A stretch of 51,507 nucleotides of DNA from Deltaproteobacteria bacterium (GTDB taxonomy: Bacteria > Myxococcota > Myxococcia > Myxococcales > 40CM-4-68-19): positions 1 to 51,507 of the forward strand of contig VBKL01000047.1 of the NCBI GenBank assembly GCA_005879805.1, read 5' to 3'. Shown here piece after piece: positions 1 to 7,038 of this stretch (position 1 is the first letter of the stretch; every line of letters begins with the position of its first letter). Both the position numbers and the translations under genes were made by a program. The notes beneath the pieces were generated by a model. It was not told where the DNA came from and searched no databases. It saw only the letters and a list, made by a program, of their open reading frames with translations.

Positions 1-595
1 CCCGGATGTAGTCCACCGCAGAGGCGATTCCGGGGATGAGCGAGAGGTAGAGAAGCGTGAGGCCCACCGCCTGGAAGTCCGTCACCACCCGGACGAAGAA
101 GTAGTCGATCGCGTAGTGGTAGTGGACCATCAAGGCGATGATCCCGGACAGCTGGAGCGAGGTCTTCCACTTCCCGCCCTGCGACGCCGAGATCACTACC
201 CCTTCGCTCATGGCGATGGTGCGCAGCCCGCTGATGAGGAACTCGCGGGCGAGGATCACCACCACCACCCAGACCGGCACCCGGCCGAGGCGCAGGAGCA
301 TCACCAGGGCGGACAAGACGATGAGCTTGTCGGCGAGCGGGTCGAGGAACTTCCCCAGCGTGGTGATTTTGTTCGAGACCCGCGCCAGCCACCCGTCGAA
401 CCAGTCCGAGATGGCGGCGACGGAAAAGACGATGGCGGCGAGGAAGCTGTTGTGCCGGTTCTCGTAGGCGAGCAGCCCCAGATACACGGGGATGAGCGCG
501 ATGCGCCCGAGCGTCATGAGATTGGGCGCGTTGAGGATCTCCTCGCGGAGCCGCTCGCGGCGCGTCTTCTTGCGCGGCAGCGCGGGCGCCGCCAC
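1..595 (-). CDS. pgsA: CDP-diacylglycerol-glycerol-3-phosphate 3-phosphatidyltransferase (3' end outside window)
   Basis: Integral membrane enzyme that makes phosphatidylglycerol phosphate, the first committed step to phosphatidylglycerol and cardiolipin. The CDP-alcohol phosphatidyltransferase signature is complete: with the GTG start at 595 it reads D64-x2-D67-G68-x2-A71-R72-x8-G81-x3-D85-x3-D89. Several hydrophobic stretches fit the family's membrane segments, and the basic N-terminus (PRKKTRRERLREE) suits the cytosolic face. I chose GTG 595 because GAAGGG lies about nine bases upstream; an in-frame TTG at 652 directly after the stop of the upstream gene is an alternative. The gene follows the TPR-AIM24 gene on the same strand. 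The C-terminus lies beyond base 1. Confidence 0.93.
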   Translation of the reverse strand, partial: MAAPALPRKKTRRERLREEILNAPNLMTLGRIALIPVYLGLLAYENRHNSFLAAIVFSVAAISDWFDGWLARVSNKITTLGKFLDPLADKLIVLSALVMLLRLGRVPVWVVVVILAREFLISGLRTIAMSEGVVISASQGGKWKTSLQLSGIIALMVHYHYAIDYFFVRVVTDFQAVGLTLLYLSLIPGIASAVDYIR

Positions 596-655
596 GAGCG
601 CCGGCCCTTCGCCGGGCGGCGGCGGAACGGAAGGCGCGAGCCGCGGCTCCAACGC

Positions 656-2026
656 CTACCTCCCGTCCGGCGCGTCGACGAGCGCGCGCCCTTCGCCCGA
701 CAGCTCGAGCGCCACGCCCATCTCCGGCGCCTGCTCGACGATGGGCACGATGCGCGGCTGGATGAGCGGTCCGTGCCAGCCGACCAGCTGATCCATGGGA
801 ATGCGGAGCGGCTCGCCCTTCCCCAGCTCCACCGACATGGGCGTCCCGACCGTCACGAGGAGCAGCTTGCCACGTCCGCGCAGGTGCACGAGATGGAGAT
901 CGTAGCCGCCTCGCGAAGGCACCCTGCCGTTCTCGAAGACGATCGACTCCTCGAAGGCGAAGAGCGTCTCCTCGCGGAAGTAGGCGGGCTCGTCGCCCAG
1001 CTCCAGCGCGGTGAAGGTGCGCCCTTCGCGGGAGATGATGAAGCGTCCCGCCCCGCTCGCCCGGAGCATGCGGCGCCCGCCTTCGCCGAAGAACTTGTCG
1101 GTGGGTTTTCCATGGAAGCGCTTCAGCTCCGGTTTGAGCGCAAGCTGTCCCCAGCTGGCGACCAATCCGTCGAGGCGAGTGAGCATGTCGCCCCGCACCT
1201 GCACCACGATCTCGGTCGTCCCGATGGCGAAACCGCCTTCGCCCCCCGGCACCGAGAGGCGCCGCTCCGCCGTGTAGCTCGAGAGCACGCTCGGCTCGTC
1301 CACCGGCACGGCGGCGGCAGCAGCGGCCGCGACGGCCGCAGTCGTCGGCCGCATCTCGATCGCCAGGGCCTCACGGCTGGTACGCGCGCTCTCCGTGGCC
1401 ATCCAGCGCGCGCCCTCCTCGGCGCCCTTGGCCGGAACCGACTCGCCCGGCTCGAGCGCGCTCTTGAAGGGGCGCGGCGAGGAGAGCGCGCCTTCCGCCT
1501 TCTGCGCCACCTCGCGCAGCGGCGAGGCGGCGAGCTCGCGCTCCATCCTCTCCGCCATCGCCGCGTTCCCGGACTTGAGGAACCACTCGCGCGCCCGGGC
1601 GAGCTCGCCCTTCTGCGCGAGGGCGAGGCCGAGATAGTTCTGCGCCTTCTTGTGATCCGGCGACAGGTCGAGCGCCGTCTCGAAGCAGCGGGTCGCATCG
1701 GAGGCCGCGCCGGCCTTGAGAAAGACCAGCCCGAGGTTCACCCGCAAGCTGGTATCGGCCGGATTCTCCTCGAGGAGCGACCGGTAGATCCGCTCCGCCT
1801 TGACCAGCTCACCCAGCTTGAAGAGCGAAAGCCCCAGCAGGTTGCGCGCGCGCTGGTGGTCGGGTTTGGACCGCAGCGACTCTTCGAGGAGCTGGCGCGC
1901 CGTCTGCGCGTCTCCGCGCTGCAGCGCCTCCGCGCCGGCGGTGAAGGTGCGGTCGAACTCCCGACCCGAGGTTTCTTCGTCGTCGAACCGTCCCGCCTCT
2001 TTCGACCGCCGCGGGCCGGGTTCCAT
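656..2026 (-). CDS. TPR protein with C-terminal AIM24 domain
   Basis: A 456-residue protein with two parts. Residues about 25-165 are tetratricopeptide repeats (GDAQTARQLLEESLRSKPDH and similar 34-residue units) that form a protein-binding scaffold. After an Ala-rich linker (around 240-250), residues about 275-445 resemble the AIM24/DUF124 fold, a TRAP-like beta structure of unknown function, including the FFGEGGRRMLRA and GGYDLHLVHLRGRGKLLLV stretches. There is no signal peptide, so it is probably cytoplasmic. Its ATG shares one base with the stop of the upstream lytic transglycosylase gene (TGATG), so the two are probably translationally coupled. The domain calls come from pattern recognition; the cellular role is unknown. 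Confidence 0.8.
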   Translation of the reverse strand: MEPGPRRSKEAGRFDDEETSGREFDRTFTAGAEALQRGDAQTARQLLEESLRSKPDHQRARNLLGLSLFKLGELVKAERIYRSLLEENPADTSLRVNLGLVFLKAGAASDATRCFETALDLSPDHKKAQNYLGLALAQKGELARAREWFLKSGNAAMAERMERELAASPLREVAQKAEGALSSPRPFKSALEPGESVPAKGAEEGARWMATESARTSREALAIEMRPTTAAVAAAAAAAVPVDEPSVLSSYTAERRLSVPGGEGGFAIGTTEIVVQVRGDMLTRLDGLVASWGQLALKPELKRFHGKPTDKFFGEGGRRMLRASGAGRFIISREGRTFTALELGDEPAYFREETLFAFEESIVFENGRVPSRGGYDLHLVHLRGRGKLLLVTVGTPMSVELGKGEPLRIPMDQLVGWHGPLIQPRIVPIVEQAPEMGVALELSGEGRALVDAPDGR

Positions 2027-2658
2027 CAGCGGGAGCCCCCGACCGAGGCCGGGATCGCTTTCGCGCCTGTGCGCTTCAGCTCCGCGTAGTACGCGAGAAC
2101 CTTCTTCACGTACTGGCGGGTTTCTTCGTAGGGCGGAACGCCGCGATACTTCCGCACCGCGTCCGGCCCGGCGTTATAGGCGGCGACGACCAGCAGCATG
2201 TCGCCGGCGAACTCGTTGGCGAGGTGCCGCAGGTAGCGCGTCCCGCCCATGATGTTCTGCGCCGGATCGACGGGATCCTCGACGTACATCTGCCCGGCGG
2301 TCGCCGGCATGAGCTGCATGAGCCCGATGGCGCCGCGGTGCGAGACGGCCGACGTGTCGCCCGCGCTCTCCGCCGCGATGACGGCGCGGATCAGCTCCTG
2401 CGGGATGTTGTAGAGGGAAGCTGCCTTGTCGATCTGGTCGGGCGGAGCGTCGCTGCGCCTTTCCCACCAGTGGAGCGCCTTCGCACCGGACCTGGCGGGA
2501 GTCCCGCGCGGGCCCTGCCGGCCTCGCGCCTGCGGCATGTCCTCGACGTGGTACACACCGTCGCGATCCGTCCAGGTGCGGACGGATCCGGCGCGGACCG
2601 CGGAAGGGGCGGCTACACAAGTGACCGCGATGCCGAGGGCAAGGACCAGACGAGACAT
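2026..2658 (-). CDS. secreted lytic transglycosylase (DUF4124 + SLT domain)
   Basis: A 210-residue periplasmic enzyme of the soluble lytic transglycosylase family, which cleaves peptidoglycan glycan strands with formation of 1,6-anhydro ends. I chose the ATG at 2658 because it begins a clear signal peptide (MSRLVLALGIAVTCVAAPS, cleavage near AVRA); the frame is open 14 codons further up without a signal. A DUF4124-like strand (TWTDRDGVYHVED) follows, then the SLT domain with the catalytic Glu in AAESAGDTSAVS and the GLMQLMPATA and AYNAGP motifs. Length is normal for a minimal SLT protein. It overlaps the TPR-AIM24 gene by one base. Confidence 0.9.
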   Translation of the reverse strand: MSRLVLALGIAVTCVAAPSAVRAGSVRTWTDRDGVYHVEDMPQARGRQGPRGTPARSGAKALHWWERRSDAPPDQIDKAASLYNIPQELIRAVIAAESAGDTSAVSHRGAIGLMQLMPATAGQMYVEDPVDPAQNIMGGTRYLRHLANEFAGDMLLVVAAYNAGPDAVRKYRGVPPYEETRQYVKKVLAYYAELKRTGAKAIPASVGGSR

Positions 2659-2670
2659 AGCGCTTTCCGC

Positions 2671-2700
2671 ACGATAACAAGTCGGCGAGTCGACGGGCAA
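2671..2700 (-). promoter_or_regulatory. possible promoter of the lytic transglycosylase gene
   Basis: On the minus strand TTGCCC (2700-2695) is followed after 18 bases by TATCGT (2676-2671), a loose sigma-70-type pair. The predicted start of transcription is only a few bases before the ATG at 2658, so the leader would be very short. It lies in the 90-base gap shared with divergently transcribed nadB. Confidence 0.25.
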
Positions 2701-2748
2701 ATCTGTGCTCGCCAGCCAGTGCCCACACCTGGGGTGGAGGGTAGGAGG

Positions 2749-4362
2749 ATGCGCGAACCGGTCGATTTCCTCGTCCTGGGGAGCGGGATCGCGGGCCTCT
2801 CGTTCGCCCTGCGGGCGAGCAAGCGGGGCTCAGTCCTCCTGCTCGCCAAGCGGGGACGGTCGGAATCGAACACTGCCTACGCCCAGGGCGGAATCGCCGC
2901 CGTCCTGGCCCCTGGCGACAGCGTGGAATCGCACCTCAAGGACACCCTGGTGGCCGGCGCGGGGCTGTGCCGCGAGGAAGCGGTCCGCGTAGCGGTCTCA
3001 GAGGGGCCAGCCCGGGTCCGCGAGCTGATCGACCTCGGCGCGGAGTTCACGCGGGACGCGACGCCGCTCGGCTACCACCTGACCCGCGAAGGTGGGCATT
3101 CTGCCCGCCGTGTCCTCCACGCCGCCGACCTGACCGGCCGCGAAGTGGAGCGCGCGCTGCTCGCCGCCGCGGACGCAGCGAAGGTCCGCATCCTCGACGA
3201 GCACGTGGCCATCGACCTCGTCACCAGCGGCCGGTTCGGTCTGGGCGGTCCGGATCGCGTCGTCGGCTGCTACGCGTTCGACTCGCGCACGGGGAAGGTG
3301 GAAGCCTTCCCCGCCCGCGTGGTGGTCCTCGCCACGGGCGGCGCGGGGAAGGTCTACCTGTACACGTCGAATCCCGACGTCGCGACCGGAGACGGCCTCG
3401 CCATGGCGCACCGGGCGGGCGCGGCCATCGCAAATCTCGAATTCATCCAGTTCCACCCGACCTGCCTCTACCATCCGCACGCGAAAAGCTTCCTCATCAG
3501 CGAGGCGCTGCGCGGCGAGGGCGGGATCCTCCGCAACCGGGCCGGCGAAGCGTTCATGGAGCGCTACGACCCGCGCCGCGAGCTGGCGCCGCGCGACGTG
3601 GTGGCCCGCAGCATCGACAGCGAGCTCAAGCGAAGCGGCGACGACTGCGCCTTCCTCGACATGAGGCACCTCGGGAAGGGGTTCCTCGTCGAGCACTTCC
3701 CGCACATCTACCAGACGTGCCTCGCCTTCGGGATCGACATGGCGCAGCAGCCCATCCCGGTGGTGCCCGCGGCGCACTACGTCTGCGGCGGCGTGTGCAC
3801 CGACCTCGACGGCCAGACCACGCTGCCCGGGCTCTTCGCCATCGGCGAGGCTGCCTGCACGGGCCTGCACGGCGCCAATCGACTCGCCTCCAATTCGCTC
3901 CTCGAGGGGCTCGTCTTCGGACATCGCGCCGCCGATCGCGCGGCGGAACATGCAACCGGATTCCCGAGCGGACCCGCCATTCCGGAGTGGAACCCGGGCA
4001 CCGCGGTCGCGCCCGAGGAGGGCGTGGTGGTGAAGCAGAACTGGGACGAGATCCGCGCCCTGATGTGGAACTACGTCGGCATCGTCCGCACCGACAAGCG
4101 CCTCGACCGCGCCGAGCGGCGCCTCGACAACCTGCTCGGCGAGATCCAGGAGTACTACTGGGGCTACCTGGTCACGCGCGACGTGGTCGAATTGCGCAAT
4201 CTCGCCGACGTGGCGCGGCTCATCGTCGCCTGCGCGAAGGAGCGCAAGGAGAGCCGCGGGCTGCACTACACGCTGTCGTGGCCCGGATCCGATCCGTCCG
4301 CGATCCACGACACGGTGCTCGTGCGCGGAAAGCCAGCCCCGCAAGCGTGGCCGCGACGCTAG
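2749..4362 (+). CDS. nadB: L-aspartate oxidase
   Basis: A 537-residue FAD enzyme that oxidises L-aspartate to iminoaspartate, the first step of de novo NAD synthesis. The N-terminal dinucleotide-binding loop GSGIAGLSFAL (about residues 9-19) is followed by SNTAYAQGGIAAV, the FAD/substrate loop of the fumarate reductase/succinate dehydrogenase flavoprotein family. GLHGANRLASNSLLEGL and the helical C-terminal domain (RDVVELRNL) are also typical. Length matches the family (about 530-540). The ATG at 2749 gives exactly the family N-terminus, with a GGAGG about eight bases upstream and a second one touching the ATG. No nadA or nadC is nearby. Its last four bases overlap the end of convergent ribA. 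Confidence 0.95.
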   Translation: MREPVDFLVLGSGIAGLSFALRASKRGSVLLLAKRGRSESNTAYAQGGIAAVLAPGDSVESHLKDTLVAGAGLCREEAVRVAVSEGPARVRELIDLGAEFTRDATPLGYHLTREGGHSARRVLHAADLTGREVERALLAAADAAKVRILDEHVAIDLVTSGRFGLGGPDRVVGCYAFDSRTGKVEAFPARVVVLATGGAGKVYLYTSNPDVATGDGLAMAHRAGAAIANLEFIQFHPTCLYHPHAKSFLISEALRGEGGILRNRAGEAFMERYDPRRELAPRDVVARSIDSELKRSGDDCAFLDMRHLGKGFLVEHFPHIYQTCLAFGIDMAQQPIPVVPAAHYVCGGVCTDLDGQTTLPGLFAIGEAACTGLHGANRLASNSLLEGLVFGHRAADRAAEHATGFPSGPAIPEWNPGTAVAPEEGVVVKQNWDEIRALMWNYVGIVRTDKRLDRAERRLDNLLGEIQEYYWGYLVTRDVVELRNLADVARLIVACAKERKESRGLHYTLSWPGSDPSAIHDTVLVRGKPAPQAWPRR

Positions 4363-5120
4363 GTCGCCCGGCCCGACTCCACCACCGGCGGATCGTCCTG
4401 CTCGGGCAGGACCTCCTTGCCCTCGAACTCGAGATAGTGGCCGGAGCGGACTGCCTTCGTCTGCAGGTAGAAACGGTTGAACTCGTTCGCCGGCATGACG
4501 TGGGGAATGCGCCCCGACACCTTGATCCCGTTCCTCTCCAGCTGCTGGATCTTGTTCGGGTTGTTGGTCATGAGCCGGACCGACTTCACGGCCAGGCTCG
4601 CGATCATGTGCGCGGCGACGCCGTAGTCGCGCTCGTCGTCGCGGAAGCCGAGCGCGCGGTTCGCCTCGACGGTGTCGAGCCCCTTGTCCTGCAACTGATA
4701 GGCGCGGACCTTGTTGCGCAGCCCGATGCCGCGACCTTCCTGGCGCAGATAGAGCAAGAGGCCGCGCTCCATCTTGGCGAGGTTGCGAAGAGCCGTCTCC
4801 AGCTGGTCGCGGCAGTCGCAACGCAGAGACCCGAGCGCGTCGCCGGTGAGGCATTCCGAATGGAGCCGGGTGGGAACGTCCTCGTGCCCCATCACGTCGC
4901 CGTGCACCAGCGCCACGTGCTCCTTGCCGTCGCGGTTGTTCCAGAAGGCCACGATGCGGAACCTGCCGAATCGAGTAGGCAGGTCCGCCACCGCGTCGAC
5001 CCGTACGCAGATGTGGGCCGGGCCGAAGCCGCTGCAGTCGTGATTCTTGTCCCGGGCGACCAGGTCTTCCAGGCGGGGCACGGGAACGAGGCCGTTGCAG
5101 GGAGGGGCGCTAGCGTCCAT
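4359..5120 (-). CDS. ribA: GTP cyclohydrolase II
   Basis: A 253-residue enzyme that converts GTP to 2,5-diamino-6-(5-phosphoribosylamino)pyrimidin-4-one, the first step of riboflavin synthesis. The zinc site C90-x10-C101-x-C103 is visible in RLHSECLTGDALGSLRCDC, followed by LLYLRQEGRGIGL and LMTNNPNKIQQLERNGI, all diagnostic. It stands alone without a RibB domain. About 40 extra N-terminal residues, including three Cys, precede the usual start of homology near VRVDAVADLP, so the true start could be internal. The 3' end overlaps convergent nadB by four bases. Upstream on the same strand lies the lipoprotein gene, with a gap of about 50 bases. Confidence 0.93.
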   Translation of the reverse strand: MDASAPPCNGLVPVPRLEDLVARDKNHDCSGFGPAHICVRVDAVADLPTRFGRFRIVAFWNNRDGKEHVALVHGDVMGHEDVPTRLHSECLTGDALGSLRCDCRDQLETALRNLAKMERGLLLYLRQEGRGIGLRNKVRAYQLQDKGLDTVEANRALGFRDDERDYGVAAHMIASLAVKSVRLMTNNPNKIQQLERNGIKVSGRIPHVMPANEFNRFYLQTKAVRSGHYLEFEGKEVLPEQDDPPVVESGRAT

Positions 5121-5172
5121 ACCGTTCAGTCTAACGTCCTCGGGGGGCGGTTCGCCCGTCGAAGGCGCTCTC

Positions 5173-5781
5173 CTACTTGGCCGCTGCCATGGCTTGCAGG
5201 TCCCACTTGAATTCCATCTTTCCCAGCGCCCCGGCGGCGATCATGGTCACTTCGGTAGGCGTGAAGTGCAGCCCGCCCGGCGCTTCCTGGGCCGGGAAAT
5301 GGATCACGTACGCGACCGAGTAATCGTCGAGATACGGATAGAGCGCGCGCAGCTCGGCGTTGAACGGCCTTTCGAGGCGCTCGATGCGCTGCGGCTCGAT
5401 CTGGCCGAGCCCGAGGTTGATGGCGATGCGCCACACCGAATCCTTGGCCTCCCAGTCGTTGGCGCCCTTGTCCGGCGTGTAGAGGATGGCGAAGACCGTC
5501 GGCGTGGCCGTCTCGCGGTGCAGCTTCTCCCGCGTGCGGGCCGCCTCGTCGGGCAGCTCCGCGCGCATGCTGGAGATCTGCTTCGCCTGCGCGTCGATCA
5601 TGTCATAGGAGAGATAGACGACGCGGCAGAAGGCGCGCGTCTCGAGCCCCGAATAGAGGGACGTCTTGCGGACCCACTTGAGCAGCTCCCTCCCGTAGGG
5701 TCCTTCCACCTCCGGCTCGGGGAACGGAAGAGTCCGGCACCCCGCGCACAGTAGGATTCCGATGGCGACAGCGCGTTTCAC
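5173..5781 (-). CDS. exported or lipoprotein-like protein of unknown function
   Basis: A 202-residue protein whose N-terminus (VKRAVAIGILLCAGCRTLP) looks like a signal peptide with a possible lipidation Cys at residue 15, although the lipobox (CAGC) is not canonical. The rest is a mixed alpha/beta soluble domain with no motif I recognise (for example IAINLGLGQIEPQRIERLERP, YPYLDDYSVAYVIHFPAQE). The GTG start at 5781 overlaps the pyrE stop in the four-base GTGA, so it is very probably translated by coupling with pyrE. Function is unknown; the outer-membrane or periplasmic location is inference. Confidence 0.72.
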   Translation of the reverse strand: MKRAVAIGILLCAGCRTLPFPEPEVEGPYGRELLKWVRKTSLYSGLETRAFCRVVYLSYDMIDAQAKQISSMRAELPDEAARTREKLHRETATPTVFAILYTPDKGANDWEAKDSVWRIAINLGLGQIEPQRIERLERPFNAELRALYPYLDDYSVAYVIHFPAQEAPGGLHFTPTEVTMIAAGALGKMEFKWDLQAMAAAK

Positions 5782-6326
5782 GGAAAATCGCTCCGCAGGA
5801 AGAGCGACCGTAGCTTCATGCCAGCCGCCTCGACCGCCTCCCTGCCGCCCTCCTGGCGATCGACGAGCGCGACCACGCCGCGGACGTCGAGGCCTTCCGC
5901 GCGGCAGCGCTCGACCGCGCGGAGCGTCGATCCGCCGGTCGTCACCACGTCCTCCACCACGCAGACGCGCGACCCGTCGGGAATGCCCTTCCGTCCTTCG
6001 ACCCACTGTTGCGTTCCATGCCCCTTCGGCTCCTTGCGGACATAGAAGGCGGGAATCGGCCGATCCGCAAGAAAGCTCGTCAGGCTGACCGCGCTCGCGA
6101 TCGGATCGGCGCCCATGGTGAGGCCTCCCACGGCCTGCACGTCCGGGACCAGCGAGCGCACCTCGGCGAGCACCAGGCGCCCGACCAGATAGTGGCCCTC
6201 GGCGGTGAGCGTCGCCTGCTTGGTGTCGATGTAGAAGTCGCTTTCTTTCCCGCTGCGCAAGATGACCTTGCGGCGTTCGTAGGCCAGTTTCGTGAAAAGC
6301 TCGAGCAGGCGCTGGCGTTCGTTCAC
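5778..6326 (-). CDS. pyrE: orotate phosphoribosyltransferase
   Basis: A 182-residue enzyme that transfers ribose 5-phosphate from PRPP to orotate, giving OMP in pyrimidine synthesis. The PRPP-binding motif VCVVEDVVTTGGS spans about residues 121-133, and the N-terminal ILRSGKESDFYIDTK and GGLTMGADPIA segments are typical of the short bacterial form. The GTG start at 6326 overlaps the stop of the upstream alpha/beta hydrolase gene in GTGA, and its own stop overlaps the downstream lipoprotein start the same way. Three genes are therefore chained by four-base overlaps. Confidence 0.95.
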   Translation of the reverse strand: MNERQRLLELFTKLAYERRKVILRSGKESDFYIDTKQATLTAEGHYLVGRLVLAEVRSLVPDVQAVGGLTMGADPIASAVSLTSFLADRPIPAFYVRKEPKGHGTQQWVEGRKGIPDGSRVCVVEDVVTTGGSTLRAVERCRAEGLDVRGVVALVDRQEGGREAVEAAGMKLRSLFLRSDFP

Positions 6327-6994
6327 CGCTGCCCCGTCGCCGCGCGCTGCACCGATCCGCCGGCCCGCTCGTCGAGCCAGCCGATGAGATCGCGAAAGAC
6401 GACGTCGCGCTCGGGCTCGTGGAAGATCTCGTGGAGCAGCCCGTCGTATTGCTTGAACTGCTTGTCCTGGCTGGTCGCGTGATCGAAGAACTCGCGCGCC
6501 GCCTTCGGATCGGCGATCGGATCGGCGCCGCCGCAGAGGAGCAGGAGCGGAGTGACGAACTCGGTCGCGCGCCGCAGCACCGTCTCCTGGGCCCGCGACG
6601 ACTCGTTGAACCAGCGAGGAGTCGCGATCTGCTGGTAGAGCGGATCCTTGCGGGTCGCTTCCTGGATGGCGACGTCGCGGGTGAGCTGCTCGGGCTTGAG
6701 CTCGTTTCGCATCGGCAACGACACCTCGAGGTCTGCAAGGTAGTCCTCGAACCGATCGACATGGGCGCGTTTGCCGCCGCTCTGCCCGTGTCCGCGCACG
6801 TCCAGCAGGTGCACCGCGTACCGGGCCGCGACCAGCGCGCGCGTCACCTCGGAGTGCCGTCCGAGGTGCTCGGCGTAGCCGTGCAAGAGCGCGATGTGCG
6901 CGACTGGTTCGCTTCGCGGCCGTACGATCTGGAAGAAGAGGCGCATCCCGTCGCGCGCGCTGAAGAAGCCTTCCTGGGTGGGGAACTCGGTCAC
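6323..6994 (-). CDS. alpha/beta hydrolase (monoacylglycerol lipase-like) missing the catalytic-serine segment
   Basis: A 223-residue relative of the S33/monoglyceride lipase group, which hydrolyses lipid esters. Present: the oxyanion stretch LLHGYAEHLGRH (37-48), DVRGHGQSGG (65-74), the catalytic Asp in GGADPIAD (D158) and His in DGLLHEIF (H188). Absent: the nucleophile elbow GHSxG, which should follow DYLADLEV by about 20 residues. Here YLADLEVSL (84-93) runs directly into PMRNELKPEQLTRD, normally found after the cap domain. About 60-70 residues appear deleted in frame, consistent with 223 rather than about 280 residues. As written it cannot be a serine hydrolase. The GTG start at 6994 gives the family N-terminus; the stop overlaps pyrE. 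Confidence 0.8.
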   Translation of the reverse strand: MTEFPTQEGFFSARDGMRLFFQIVRPRSEPVAHIALLHGYAEHLGRHSEVTRALVAARYAVHLLDVRGHGQSGGKRAHVDRFEDYLADLEVSLPMRNELKPEQLTRDVAIQEATRKDPLYQQIATPRWFNESSRAQETVLRRATEFVTPLLLLCGGADPIADPKAAREFFDHATSQDKQFKQYDGLLHEIFHEPERDVVFRDLIGWLDERAGGSVQRAATGQR

Positions 6995-7038
6995 TGCGCG
7001 GCGCCTCCAATGCTACGGAGTCGTGGGAAACCACGCCC

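Noticed and set aside
116-2089. Very long open frame on the plus strand opposite the TPR-AIM24 gene
   Set aside because: It is rich in Arg, Pro, Gly and Ala with no domain, and mirrors the third-position GC of the real minus-strand genes. A shadow frame.
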